Counted from the stretch's first letter, positions 53,360 to 63,040 are shown. The stretch is 64,000 bases of DNA from Flavobacterium sp. (GCA_030151255.1 JASLED010000019.1:26442-90441); one strand, 5' to 3'. A program made the numbers and translations. The notes: a model not told the origin generated them from the letters alone.

Positions 53360-54553
53360 TTAAATGACACCCAGTTCTTTACCAACTTCTGTAAAAGCTT
53401 TAACAGCTTTATCCAAATGCTCTTTAGTGTGTGCTGCTGATAGCTGAACACGAATACGCGCTTTGCCTTGTGGCACTACTGGATAGAAGAATCCGATTAC
53501 ATAAACACCTTTTTCTAATAATCTATCAGCCATTTGTTGCGATAATTTAGCATCGTACAACATTACTGGAACAATTGCAGAATCTCCATCGATAAAATCG
53601 AAACCTGCTTCTTTCATTCCTGCTTTAAAATAGTTTGTATTCCACTCCAACTGATCTCTTAATGAAGTATCTTTCTTTAACAATTCAAATACTTTAAGAG
53701 ATGCTCCAACAATCATTGGCGCTAAAGAATTAGAAAACAAATAAGGACGAGAACGCTGTCTCAACAACTCGATAATTTCTTTCTTACCTGTTGTATATCC
53801 TCCCATTGCACCTCCTAATGCTTTTCCAAGTGTTCCTGTAATGATATCCACTCTTCCCATTACATTTTTTGCTTCTAAAGTACCTTTTCCAGTAGCTCCG
53901 ATAAATCCTGCCGCGTGGCACTCATCTACCATTACTAATGCATCGTACTTATCTGCTAAGTCGCAAATTTTATCTAATGGCGCAACTAATCCGTCCATTG
54001 AGAAAACTCCGTCTGTTACAATAATTTTAAAACGGTGACCTGCTTCGTTTGCTTTGATTAACTGTTGTTCTAAATCAGCCATATCGTTATTTTCATAACG
54101 GTAACGAGCTGCTTTACACAAACGAACTCCATCAATAATTGAAGCGTGGTTTAAACTATCTGAAATAATTGCATCTTCGGCTCCTAAAAGTGGTTCAAAA
54201 ACCCCTCCATTAGCATCAAAAGCTGCTGCGTATAAAATTGTATCTTCTGTTCCGTAAAAATCAGCGATTGTTTGTTCTAATTGTTTATGAATATCTTGTG
54301 TACCACAAATAAAACGCACTGATGACATTCCGAAACCATGAGTATCTAAAGCGTCTTTAGCTGCTTGAACAACTGCTGGATGTGATGACAATCCTAAGTA
54401 ATTATTAGCACAAAAATTTAATACTTTATCTCCTGATGAAACTGTAATTTCTGCTCCTTGTGGAGAAGTGATAATTCTTTCTTTTTTAAATAAACCATTG
54501 TCTTCAATTGACTGTAATTCTTGCTGTAAATGGTCTTTAATTTTTCCGTACAT
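53360..54553 (-). CDS. kbl: Glycine C-acetyltransferase (2-amino-3-ketobutyrate CoA ligase)
   Basis: PLP enzyme that splits 2-amino-3-ketobutyrate with CoA into glycine and acetyl-CoA, in threonine breakdown. The 397 residues are the usual length. NFCANNYLGLSSHP (46-59), DECHAAGFIG (210-219) and the PLP Lys244 in TGTLGKALGGAMGGY are seen. Close relatives in the alpha-oxoamine synthase family (BioF, serine palmitoyltransferase) are the alternatives; the N-terminal YGKIKDHLQQELQSIEDNGLFKKER favours Kbl. No threonine dehydrogenase gene is adjacent. Confidence 0.93.
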   Translation of the reverse strand: MYGKIKDHLQQELQSIEDNGLFKKERIITSPQGAEITVSSGDKVLNFCANNYLGLSSHPAVVQAAKDALDTHGFGMSSVRFICGTQDIHKQLEQTIADFYGTEDTILYAAAFDANGGVFEPLLGAEDAIISDSLNHASIIDGVRLCKAARYRYENNDMADLEQQLIKANEAGHRFKIIVTDGVFSMDGLVAPLDKICDLADKYDALVMVDECHAAGFIGATGKGTLEAKNVMGRVDIITGTLGKALGGAMGGYTTGKKEIIELLRQRSRPYLFSNSLAPMIVGASLKVFELLKKDTSLRDQLEWNTNYFKAGMKEAGFDFIDGDSAIVPVMLYDAKLSQQMADRLLEKGVYVIGFFYPVVPQGKARIRVQLSAAHTKEHLDKAVKAFTEVGKELGVI

Positions 54554-54585
54554 ACCTACTATTATTAAGTGTTAATTATACTCTT

Positions 54586-57500
54586 CTACAAATGTATTAT
54601 ATTTAAACTATCTACTCCCAGATATAAAATAACTTTTTTAACAACCGTATATCCCATTTCTTCTAATGAAGTTTGATAACGTTCGATTTGCAGTTTGTGT
54701 TTTTCTTCGGGTTTTCCGGTTTTATAATCCAATAAATAAACTTTTTTATCTTTTATAACAACGCGATCTGGAATTTGATTTCCTTTATTTTTTCCAATAA
54801 TCATTCGTTCGTTATATATTTTTCCGCCTGTAAAATAGTCAACCAAATCGGGATGAAAAACAATTTGTTGAATGGTTTGCACAAAATTTAATTTTAAATC
54901 TGTGGTAATTAATCCTTCTTCCAACGCGCGCTGAATAGCAATTTCTATTTCATCATTTGTATCAATATAAGACATTAATCGGTGAATAATATTTCCGTAA
55001 GCTATTGCTTCTCCTACTTGCGTATCCCACATAAGCGCTTCAGATTCGGCAATTTTTATATCGTCAAAATCAAACAATTTATCCACACTTGTAATTTGCT
55101 CATTACCTTCTTGTTCTATAACATGAGATTGTGATAAACGATGTGCTTCTCCAAACTCATATATCAATTGTCCGGCGTTGTATTTATTTATCGTTTTTAG
55201 AAAATGAATAAAAAAGCGCGACATATTATTTTTGTATTCTCCTTTTGTAGTAATATCTTCTCTACTAATAATATACAATTGTTCTTCGGCTCTTGTAAGT
55301 GCTACGTACAAAACATTTATATTGTCCAACAACTCTTCTTGTTCTTTTTCTGCATAAAGTTTTTCGGCAAACTGACCATATTCTTTTACTTCTGTTTTTG
55401 CATCTACCAATGCTTTAGGCATATCAATAACTGTGTCTTCATCAAATTGCACCCAAAGTTTATCTCTTTGCGAACGGGAATAATCTTCTTCTGCAAATGG
55501 AAAAATAACAATAGGAAATTCTAATCCTTTTGATTTGTGAATGGTCATTAACTGCACTGCATTTTTGCCCTCAGGAGTTGGAATACTAAATTTGTGACAG
55601 TTATCTTCCCAATACGAAAGAAAATCACTTACACCGTATTGATTTTTCATGGTGCGTTCTAATACAATATCTAAAAAATACAATACATACGAGCTTGTTG
55701 CTTTAGTAGCAAAAAAAGAGCGAATAATAATTTCTACCGCTTCATACAACGATTTTTTTCGACATTGATCAAAGGATAAAACAATTTCTTTTTTATTAAG
55801 CCACACTTCAAATTCGGTATCGGTTTGGATACGCAATCCTTCCGCAATAAAATCGTGTGCAGATACCTTCAAAATAGAATTTGCAACATAATACAACATG
55901 AGCGCTTTAGCTTCTTTGTCGTCTTTATTGCGCATATAACGCAAAACATTAATAATTAAGCGCACCTCATCAGCATTGCTAATAAGCAATGAATCAGATG
56001 AAATAATTGGCACTTCGTTTTCCGTTAAATAATTAGCTAAAGCTACACCATGACTTCGCTTTCTTGTAAGCACAACAATATCACTAAACGAAAAACCTCT
56101 GTTTACACAATCTTGAATAGTTGCCAAAGTAGCTTCTAAATACAAAAGTTCTTTGTCTATTTCTGCTTCTTTATCAACCAAATTTGTATCAATAAATTGC
56201 AATTGAACATAGCCACCTTTCTTTGAATTTATTTCCTGATAACTCTGATTGGCATAAATATCCTGATAATCTTCTTGCTCAAAAAATGAAGCAACTTCTT
56301 TAAAAAATGAATTATTAAATTGAATTACTTCTGCATAACTTCGATAGTTTTTACCCAAATTTACCACCGCTTTATCTGGATTAGAAAACGGATTATCATT
56401 TTTGCTCAAGGCAATAAACTGCTCCGCTTTTCCTCCGCGCCAACGATAAATAGATTGTTTTGGATCGCCAACAATCATTAAACTTCCTTTTATTCCTTCT
56501 TCTTCTCCAGCCAATGCATTATCAATCAACGGAACCAAATTGCTCCATTGCATTTCGGACGTATCCTGAAACTCATCGATAAAGAAATGACGATAGCGCT
56601 CGCCTAATCGTTCGTAAATAAACGGCGCGGGTTGATGCTGAATTTCTTCGTGAATAATGGCATTGAACTGACTAATTGAAAGCATATTTTTTTCGGATTG
56701 AATAGCTTCCATTTCAATTCCTAGAAAATTTAACAACGATAAAGGTGTAATATTTTTGAGAAACGCGCGATAAAATAAACGCTTTGATATTTTTTGATAA
56801 ACGTTGGCCAAGGAAGATAAAAGAGAAGGCAAAACAGCTTCTATCGTTTCTCGATCTTTTGCTGTTTTATTGATAGCCACTTCGTCTATACTTATGTATT
56901 TTCGTTGCGCAACTTTATCCGTATCGTTAAGAATAGCTAAAATATGATTGGGAAACGTTCCTCTTGAAAAAGATTTTACATCAATTCCTTTATTTTGAAT
57001 TTCGTCCCAAATAGCCTGTCCGTCACTTTTAATCTGATTAGTAAGTGTACTTATTTCTGAACGAAGAAAATCGCGTGCTTTCACAAAATCACTCAATGTC
57101 TTGTGGGCAAACAAGCCTATTTCTTCTCGATTATTTTCATTCAATAAAAGCGATCCCATTTCTTTGATTTCTCTTGTAATGTCCCAACTTTTATCATCAT
57201 CAGCTTTATCCAAGGTAAAATCAACCAACACTTTTGTTAATTCCTCCTCTACTCCAGCCTTAGAAATTACCAAATCTACTGCTTCTTGCAATAATTCGTC
57301 CGATTCTAATGATACCTCAAAACTCATAGGTAAATTAAGATCGAAGGCAAAAGAACGAATTACTTTATGGGTAAACTTATCGATGGTAGAAATATCAAAC
57401 GAAGCATAATTATGAATAATATGCTTCATAATACGCTCTGATTTTTGTTTTAAAAACGTTTCTTTTAAATGCGTTTCTTCTACAATTTGAGCCAACATAG

Positions 57501-57726
57501 GCTGAAATTTCGCTGGCGTATCTGACTGAGAAAATGCATACAAACAAGACAATATTCTTGTTTTCATTTCTGCTACCGCTTTATTGGTAAAAGTGATAGC
57601 TAATATTTTTTTATACGCATCATCTGCACGATCTGACAAGACGATTTTAAGATATTCTTTTACTAAAGTATGTGTTTTACCTGAACCCGCCGAAGCGTTA
57701 TAAACTGAGAATGAAGCTATTTCCAC
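54586..57726 (-). CDS. addA: AddA-like UvrD-family helicase/nuclease
   Basis: Helicase-nuclease subunit for double-strand-break end processing, 1046 residues. The Walker A is ASAGSGKT at 11-18. Other superfamily-1 motifs are ITFTNKAVAEMKTRI (Ia), DEFQDTSEMQW (II, about 382), GDPKQSIYRWRGG (III), and MTIHKSKGLEFPIV with LYVALTRAEEQLYII (V-VI). A RecB-type nuclease domain closes the protein with YLLDYKTGKPEE near 998. With addB about 2.8 kb downstream on the same strand it should form an AddAB-type enzyme; kbl and the OmpA-family gene lie between them. Confidence 0.93.
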   Translation of the reverse strand: MEIASFSVYNASAGSGKTHTLVKEYLKIVLSDRADDAYKKILAITFTNKAVAEMKTRILSCLYAFSQSDTPAKFQPMLAQIVEETHLKETFLKQKSERIMKHIIHNYASFDISTIDKFTHKVIRSFAFDLNLPMSFEVSLESDELLQEAVDLVISKAGVEEELTKVLVDFTLDKADDDKSWDITREIKEMGSLLLNENNREEIGLFAHKTLSDFVKARDFLRSEISTLTNQIKSDGQAIWDEIQNKGIDVKSFSRGTFPNHILAILNDTDKVAQRKYISIDEVAINKTAKDRETIEAVLPSLLSSLANVYQKISKRLFYRAFLKNITPLSLLNFLGIEMEAIQSEKNMLSISQFNAIIHEEIQHQPAPFIYERLGERYRHFFIDEFQDTSEMQWSNLVPLIDNALAGEEEGIKGSLMIVGDPKQSIYRWRGGKAEQFIALSKNDNPFSNPDKAVVNLGKNYRSYAEVIQFNNSFFKEVASFFEQEDYQDIYANQSYQEINSKKGGYVQLQFIDTNLVDKEAEIDKELLYLEATLATIQDCVNRGFSFSDIVVLTRKRSHGVALANYLTENEVPIISSDSLLISNADEVRLIINVLRYMRNKDDKEAKALMLYYVANSILKVSAHDFIAEGLRIQTDTEFEVWLNKKEIVLSFDQCRKKSLYEAVEIIIRSFFATKATSSYVLYFLDIVLERTMKNQYGVSDFLSYWEDNCHKFSIPTPEGKNAVQLMTIHKSKGLEFPIVIFPFAEEDYSRSQRDKLWVQFDEDTVIDMPKALVDAKTEVKEYGQFAEKLYAEKEQEELLDNINVLYVALTRAEEQLYIISREDITTKGEYKNNMSRFFIHFLKTINKYNAGQLIYEFGEAHRLSQSHVIEQEGNEQITSVDKLFDFDDIKIAESEALMWDTQVGEAIAYGNIIHRLMSYIDTNDEIEIAIQRALEEGLITTDLKLNFVQTIQQIVFHPDLVDYFTGGKIYNERMIIGKNKGNQIPDRVVIKDKKVYLLDYKTGKPEEKHKLQIERYQTSLEEMGYTVVKKVILYLGVDSLNIIHL
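54589..54596 (-). promoter_or_regulatory. Possible -7 box of kbl
   Basis: TACATTTG on the minus strand fits TAnnTTTG, 36 bases before the kbl ATG and overlapping the last codons of addA. The -33 element is not clear. Confidence 0.4.
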
Positions 57727-57794
57727 TATTTTGACTGTATTTATACTTAACTTTTATTAACCCTTTTGGTGTTTTATATTAAGTAGAAAATCCC

Positions 57795-57802
57795 TAAATT
57801 TG
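57795..57802 (+). promoter_or_regulatory. -7 promoter box of the superoxide dismutase gene
   Basis: TAAATTTG fits TAnnTTTG, 38 bases before the ATG; a weak TTTT element lies 19 bases upstream. Confidence 0.5.
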
Positions 57803-57839
57803 AAATAAAAATAACACTAATCTTTAAATAATACGAATT

Positions 57840-58445
57840 ATGGCTTTCGAATTACCAAATTTACCGTACGCATACGATGCATTGGAACCAAATATTGATG
57901 CACGTACAATGGAAATCCACCATACAAAACACCACAACGCTTATACAACTAATTTGAATGCTGCTATTGCAGGAACTGAATTAGAAGGAAAAACGATTGA
58001 GGAAATTTTAGCTAACTTAGACATGTCTAACGGAGCAGTAAGAAACAACGGTGGAGGTTTTTACAACCACAACTTATTCTGGACAGTAATGAGCCCAAAT
58101 GGTGGTGGTGAGCCAACAGGAGAATTAGCTGATGCTATTACAGCAGAATTTGGATCGTTTGCTAACTTTAAAGAAGCTTTTGCTAAAGCTGGAGCTACAC
58201 AATTCGGGTCTGGATGGGCTTGGTTATGTGTAAAAGATGGTAAATTAGCAGTTTGTGGAACTCCAAACCAAGACAATCCATTGATGCCAGGAGTATCATG
58301 TGGAGGAACTCCGATTTTAGGAATGGATGTTTGGGAACACGCTTACTACTTAAACTACCAAAACAGACGTCCTGATTATATCAATGCATTTTTTAATGTA
58401 ATTAACTGGGACGAAGTAGCGAGAAGATACGCTGAAGCAAAATAA
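57840..58445 (+). CDS. sodA: Superoxide dismutase, Fe/Mn family
   Basis: Cytoplasmic (no signal peptide) enzyme converting superoxide to peroxide and oxygen. The 201 residues have metal ligands His27 in MEIHHTKHH, the His in FYNHNLFW, and Asp and His in DVWEHAYYLNYQ. GTPNQDNPLMPG places Gln in the C-terminal domain and GGGFYNHN places Gly in the N-terminal one, the manganese-type pattern; some such enzymes also accept iron. It is a single gene, divergent from addA and convergent with purF. Confidence 0.96.
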   Translation: MAFELPNLPYAYDALEPNIDARTMEIHHTKHHNAYTTNLNAAIAGTELEGKTIEEILANLDMSNGAVRNNGGGFYNHNLFWTVMSPNGGGEPTGELADAITAEFGSFANFKEAFAKAGATQFGSGWAWLCVKDGKLAVCGTPNQDNPLMPGVSCGGTPILGMDVWEHAYYLNYQNRRPDYINAFFNVINWDEVARRYAEAK

Positions 58446-58464
58446 TCTTGCAATAAGATAGAAT

Positions 58465-58495
58465 AAAAAAAGCCGAGCAATGCTCGGCTTTTTTT
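58465..58495. terminator. Bidirectional terminator between sod and purF
   Basis: Perfect palindrome aaagccgagca / tgctcggcttt with A and T runs on both sides, serving convergent genes ending at 58445 and 58517. Confidence 0.9.
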
Positions 58496-58516
58496 ATTCT
58501 TATATTTTAAAAACGT

Positions 58517-60415
58517 TTAATACGGTTTTTCGTCTCTACCTTCAAAGAAGTTGATAAACGCACGGTTTACCACGCGGTTTCCTCCTTTTGTTGGATAATC
58601 TCCTGTAAAATACCAATCTCCTAAATTTTTTGGACAAGCCTTATGAAGATTTTCAATCGATTGGAACACAATTTTAATTTCTGATTTAATTCCAACTTCT
58701 GTAACCATTTCTGCTATTTTATCTGAAATTTCCTCATCCGTAAATGGCGCATAAATTTCTTTTACATAATTGATTACCTCTTCATCTTTTAGACCTACTT
58801 GTGCTTTTGATTTTGCATATACATCTTCTACAACAGAATACATATTGCGTTCTTTAAGCAATTCGATAGCTGCCTGAAAAGCAATTAATCCTTCCAATTT
58901 TGCCATGTCAATTCCATAACAATCTGGATAACGCACTTGAGGCGCTGCCGAAACCACTACAATTTTCTTCGGATTTAATCGGTCTAACATACGAATGATA
59001 CTTTTCTTCAATGTTGTACCACGCACAATACTATCGTCTATAATTACTAAATTATCTGTTGGTTGAATTACACCATAAGTAACATCATAAACATGTGCTA
59101 CCAAATCATCTCTGCTGCTATCATCAGTAATAAACGTACGCAGTTTGGCATCTTTAATGGCTATTTTTTCTGTTCTTAATTTTACAGATAAAATTTCTTT
59201 TAATTTTTCTTCCGACAATACTTCTTGATTCTGTAGGATATCCGCAATTTTACGTTGATTTAAAAAATCTTGCGTTCCTTCAACCATTCCAAAGAACGAA
59301 GTTTCAGATGTATTTGGAATATATGAAAACACAGAATTATCTGTATCGTTATCAATTTCTTTTAAAATTTGAGGTACAATGTATTTCCCTAAATCTTTTC
59401 TTTCTTGGTAAATATCTGCATCGTTTCCTCTTGAAAAATACACACGTTCAAACGAACAAGCTTTTAACGGCAATGGTTCTAAGATTTGCTCGAACTGTAC
59501 CGATGCATCCTTTTTAACTATAATTGCTTGTCCTGGGATTAATTCTTTAATATCTTCAAATGGAACATTTAAAGCAGTTTGAATTACCGGACGCTCACTT
59601 GCCACAACTACAATTTCGTCGTTTTCGTAATAAAAAGCAGGGCGAATACCTGCAGGATCTCTTAACACAAATGAATCTCCATGACCAATCATACCAGCCA
59701 TTACAAATCCACCGTCCCAGTTTTTGGATGCTCTTTTCAAAATACGAGCAATATCCAAACGCTCGCCAATTAGTGGAGAAGCTGCTTTTTTAGAAAAACC
59801 TTCTCCTTTTATTTTATAATATAAATCGTCAATTTCATCATCCAAAAAGTGTCCAATTTTTTCCATTACAGTAATAGTATCCGACATTTCTTTTGGATGT
59901 TGACCAAGGCGAACTAAATCATCAAATAATTCGCGAACATTTGTTAGATTAAAATTACCAGCAACAATTAAATTTCTATGCATCCAATTATTTTGACGAA
60001 AAAATGGATGTACATTTTCGATGCTATTTTTTCCAAACGTACCATAACGCACATGCCCTAAAAACACTTCGCCTAAATAAGGAATATGTTTTTTTTGCAT
60101 TTCTACATCATCTACGTACTCTGGATGTTGTTCTATTTCGTAATTAATTCTTTCATTAACTTGTTTAAAAATATCCTGAATAGGTTGCGACTTATTAGAA
60201 CGCACACGACTGATATAACGCTCACCTGGCTCCATATCTAATTTGATACTTGCCAAACCAGCACCATCTTGTCCTCTGTTGTGTTGCTTTTCTAATAGCA
60301 AGTACATTTTTTGAATTGGGTAAAATGCACTTCCATATTTTTCTTTATAAAAAGATAGTGGTTTTTTTAATCGCATGAAAGCAATTCCACATTCGTGTTG
60401 TAATGCGTCGCTCAT
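58517..60415 (-). CDS. purF: Amidophosphoribosyltransferase PurF
   Basis: First committed step of purine synthesis: PRPP and glutamine give phosphoribosylamine. The 632 residues exceed the usual 470-510, with inserts in both domains, as in the Bacteroidetes group. The glutaminase Cys9 lies in MSDALQHECGIAFM, so an eight-residue leader must be removed, with QHNRGQDGAG further on. The PRPP motif LVIIDDSIVRGTTLKKSI is near residue 455. It is downstream of the PfkB kinase gene but separated from it by a hairpin with a T-run. Confidence 0.95.
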   Translation of the reverse strand: MSDALQHECGIAFMRLKKPLSFYKEKYGSAFYPIQKMYLLLEKQHNRGQDGAGLASIKLDMEPGERYISRVRSNKSQPIQDIFKQVNERINYEIEQHPEYVDDVEMQKKHIPYLGEVFLGHVRYGTFGKNSIENVHPFFRQNNWMHRNLIVAGNFNLTNVRELFDDLVRLGQHPKEMSDTITVMEKIGHFLDDEIDDLYYKIKGEGFSKKAASPLIGERLDIARILKRASKNWDGGFVMAGMIGHGDSFVLRDPAGIRPAFYYENDEIVVVASERPVIQTALNVPFEDIKELIPGQAIIVKKDASVQFEQILEPLPLKACSFERVYFSRGNDADIYQERKDLGKYIVPQILKEIDNDTDNSVFSYIPNTSETSFFGMVEGTQDFLNQRKIADILQNQEVLSEEKLKEILSVKLRTEKIAIKDAKLRTFITDDSSRDDLVAHVYDVTYGVIQPTDNLVIIDDSIVRGTTLKKSIIRMLDRLNPKKIVVVSAAPQVRYPDCYGIDMAKLEGLIAFQAAIELLKERNMYSVVEDVYAKSKAQVGLKDEEVINYVKEIYAPFTDEEISDKIAEMVTEVGIKSEIKIVFQSIENLHKACPKNLGDWYFTGDYPTKGGNRVVNRAFINFFEGRDEKPY

Positions 60416-60442
60416 AATTTTAGTTGTGTGTTGTGTAAAATT

Positions 60443-60466
60443 AAAAAAAGCCCCACGTCGAGGCTT
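60443..60466 (-). terminator. Hairpin between the PfkB kinase gene and purF
   Basis: On the minus strand stem aagcctc / ggggctt (one G-T pair), 5-base loop, then a T-run. It lies 14 bases past the kinase stop and 28 before the purF ATG. It looks like an intrinsic terminator; no separate purF promoter match is visible after it, so it could act as an attenuator. Confidence 0.6.
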
Positions 60467-60479
60467 ATATTGTGCATGT

Positions 60480-61406
60480 TTATTTAAGTTCGATATCGAA
60501 CTGTGTTAACATCTTAAATTGCATTAATCTATTGTTGATTTCATCTTTCTGCAAACCTTCCATTCGATTAGTTCCAAATTCTTCTACGCAAAACGAGGCT
60601 AAATTTGATCCAAAAATAATGGCGTTCTTCATACATCTAAATGAAACATTTCCTCTTTCTGTCAGATAACCTGTAAAACCGCCTGCAAAAGTATCACCTG
60701 CTCCTGTTGGATCAAATACTTCTTTTAACGGTAATGCTGGTGCATAAAACACATCGTTTCCAGAAAAAAGCAAAGCACCGTGTTCTCCTTTTTTGATAAC
60801 CACATATTTTGGTCCCATTTCATGGATTACTTCGGCTGCTTTTACCAATGAATATTCACCAGATAACTGGCGTGCTTCTTCATCATTGATGGTAATTACA
60901 TCTACTTGTTTTAAAACTTCTTTCAACTCATCTAAAGCACAATTCATCCAAAAATTCATCGTATCCAATACAACCAATTTAGGTTTTTGCTCTAATTGAG
61001 CTAAAACTGATTGTTGAATAGCAGGATGCAAGTTGCCCAACATCACTACATCTGGTGTTTTGAAATTTTGAGGTACTATAGGATTAAAATCAGCCAAAAC
61101 ATTTAACTGAGTATCCAAGGTATCTCTTGAGTTTAAATCATTATGATATAATCCGCTCCAGAAGAAAGTACTTCCTCCTGGTACAACCTCAATACCTGAG
61201 GTATCAATGTTTCTATTTTCAAGTAAATCTAAATACTTTTTCGGAAAATCATCTCCTACTACAGAAACTATTGCTGTTTCAACATCAAAATGTGATGCAG
61301 ACAGCCCAATATATGTAGCGGCTCCTCCCAGTACTTTGTCCGCTTTCCCGAATGGTGTTTCGATACTATCAAACGCCACCGTTCCGACGATCAATAACTT
61401 ATTCAT
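60480..61406 (-). CDS. PfkB-family carbohydrate/nucleoside kinase
   Basis: Ribokinase-like kinase of 308 residues. The N-terminal GTVAFDSIETPFGKADKVLGG and the C-terminal anion-hole motif DPTGAGDTFAGGFTGYL (catalytic Asp about 246) are complete. The fold acts on sugars or nucleosides; its place just before purF suggests a nucleoside or ribose substrate, but this is only context. It has a good promoter and its own terminator-like hairpin. Confidence 0.92.
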   Translation of the reverse strand: MNKLLIVGTVAFDSIETPFGKADKVLGGAATYIGLSASHFDVETAIVSVVGDDFPKKYLDLLENRNIDTSGIEVVPGGSTFFWSGLYHNDLNSRDTLDTQLNVLADFNPIVPQNFKTPDVVMLGNLHPAIQQSVLAQLEQKPKLVVLDTMNFWMNCALDELKEVLKQVDVITINDEEARQLSGEYSLVKAAEVIHEMGPKYVVIKKGEHGALLFSGNDVFYAPALPLKEVFDPTGAGDTFAGGFTGYLTERGNVSFRCMKNAIIFGSNLASFCVEEFGTNRMEGLQKDEINNRLMQFKMLTQFDIELK

Positions 61407-61429
61407 ATTTTTCGCTAAGAAATAAGATG

Positions 61430-61461
61430 CAAATATATATCATTCCTGTTTTTAGAACAAA
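61430..61461 (-). promoter_or_regulatory. Promoter of the PfkB kinase gene
   Basis: On the minus strand TTTG (61461-61458), 20 bases, TATATTTG (61437-61430) followed by C: a good consensus match, 24 bases before the ATG. Confidence 0.72.
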
Positions 61462-61546
61462 ATTTAATCTCTTTAATTCAAAAAACTATTCCTCTTTCCA
61501 TGAAATCAACAATACTAATTTGCACTAAAGAATTCTTTTTTTCAAT

Positions 61547-62653
61547 CTATTCTTTAGCTAAAAGCGTATATAGTGCAAAAGTTCCTAACCAATGACTTCC
61601 CATGTAATCATCATTTGTGATGTTGCTAAAAGAAGCATTAAAATGAGAGTCTGCAACTGATTGTAAATAATTTAGTTCGGGAATATCTTTACTAATTTCG
61701 AACAAACATCTTGCACGACTAAAATTTAATCCATCCAAATGCACTAAATGTCCATCAGTTCTATCTGAAACCTTTCCTACTTCAAGTTTAAAATTAGGTT
61801 GAAATAAATCTGGTAAAAATTCTGCAAGCCAAGTTTTATAATCTTTTTTGTGCATTATTTTACCCATTAAGCGAGCTTCTTCCAAACAAGGCGATAAAAA
61901 ATCGTGTCCGCTTGGTTCAAAAGTTAAATTGCAATTTTTATCATTTAGGTATAAACGTTGCGATGTATTTACAATTAATTCTTCTAATCTTTGGTTTTTC
62001 ATCAATCGAGCATAATCCAAAGTTAAGGATAACCCAAAGGCTGTATTATCATGCGTACCTGTTCTGATAGGATAATTCAATTTTGGCAAATACGTTTCAT
62101 ATCGCTCAATTAGCAAATTAGCCAACGGCTCAAGTGTTTTTGCCCATCGTTGTGCATCTACATCATTCCAATTAGATAATGCACCATGCAACTGAAATAG
62201 CCAAGCCCAGCCATAAGTACGTTCAAAATTTTTATTATTTGGTCCTTCAAAAAAAGCTAATTCTATCTTACAATTCTCATCCGTTATCAATGTATTTAAA
62301 CGAGACCTGATATTATACTTTGTATCTAATTCTGGAAAGCGCTTCAGCAACTCTATTATAGACCAATATCCATGCACAGAAGAATGCCAATCAAAACAAC
62401 CATAAAAAATAGGACGAAGCTCCTTAGGTGTTTTCAAATCAGCATCACTACCCAAAACTTGTCCTAATTTATTTGGATATTCAATTTCGACACAATGCAA
62501 AGGTAAATCAATGATTTTTTCTGCTTCTAATAAAGTTAATGCTAATTTTTCATTCAACATTTCATCATTCGTTGAAGATGCTTCTTCCTTTTTATTTGAA
62601 TTACAACCAAATACTAGCAAGCCAATAAATATAAATAGTGAAGATCTAATCAT
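61547..62653 (-). CDS. DUF2891-family lipoprotein
   Basis: A 368-residue predicted lipoprotein: MIRSSLFIFIGLLVFGC with Cys17 in a good lipobox, then a Lys/Glu/Ser linker. The body is helical and carries the DUF2891 features as I recall them: FYGCFDWHSSVHGYWSIIELL near residue 88, ERTYGWAWLFQLH near 155, and RTGTHDNTAFGLSL near 210. The repeated His/Trp/Asp-rich helices suggest an (alpha/alpha)-barrel like sugar-active enzymes, but the activity is unknown. It is divergent from a small lipoprotein gene. Confidence 0.85.
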   Translation of the reverse strand: MIRSSLFIFIGLLVFGCNSNKKEEASSTNDEMLNEKLALTLLEAEKIIDLPLHCVEIEYPNKLGQVLGSDADLKTPKELRPIFYGCFDWHSSVHGYWSIIELLKRFPELDTKYNIRSRLNTLITDENCKIELAFFEGPNNKNFERTYGWAWLFQLHGALSNWNDVDAQRWAKTLEPLANLLIERYETYLPKLNYPIRTGTHDNTAFGLSLTLDYARLMKNQRLEELIVNTSQRLYLNDKNCNLTFEPSGHDFLSPCLEEARLMGKIMHKKDYKTWLAEFLPDLFQPNFKLEVGKVSDRTDGHLVHLDGLNFSRARCLFEISKDIPELNYLQSVADSHFNASFSNITNDDYMGSHWLGTFALYTLLAKE

Positions 62654-62667
62654 TTCGTTTGTTATTT

Positions 62668-62700
62668 TTGGTTAAAACTACTAATTTTAAAATATCTTTA
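62668..62700 (+). promoter_or_regulatory. Possible promoter of the 82-residue lipoprotein gene
   Basis: TTTG at 62668-62671 and TATCTTTA at 62693-62700 (one mismatch to TAnnTTTG), 21 bases apart, just before the ATG at 62715. Confidence 0.4.
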
Positions 62701-62714
62701 TCAACAAAACACAT

Positions 62715-62963
62715 ATGAAATATATACTTTTTTTATTATTTATTTTTACTTCGGTGCTAACAACAAGCTGCATCAAAAAAGTAAAAGAAACTGACACAAA
62801 TACTAAAATTATAATGAAATCATCGGATAAAGAAAATACTCCACAAGCAGTACAAATTCCGATGCATGGTACAAAAGAAAACAGTTCATCTGGCATGGAA
62901 AACAATCAGCTAAAAGAACAAATGACTACACAAAATACCACTAAAGACACTTTAAAAAAATAA
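62715..62963 (+). CDS. Small lipoprotein of unknown function
   Basis: An 82-residue protein with a clear lipoprotein signal (MKYILFLLFIFTSVLTTSC, Cys19). The mature 64 residues are hydrophilic, rich in Lys, Thr, Asn, Gln and Met, probably disordered, with one QIPMHGT stretch. No domain is recognised. A frame is also open on the opposite strand, but the lipobox and the promoter-like sequence support this one. The next gene, another lipoprotein, starts 77 bases on. Confidence 0.65.
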   Translation: MKYILFLLFIFTSVLTTSCIKKVKETDTNTKIIMKSSDKENTPQAVQIPMHGTKENSSSGMENNQLKEQMTTQNTTKDTLKK

Positions 62964-63040
62964 AAAGGATTAACAAAAGAAATTTTAATATTTTGCAAAA
63001 AGTAACTATGTTTACTTTTTTAAATCAAAGAAATATATTT

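Noticed and set aside
61207..61425. Plus-strand frame opposite the PfkB kinase start
   Set aside because: It is antisense to a well-conserved kinase N-terminus and covers its promoter.
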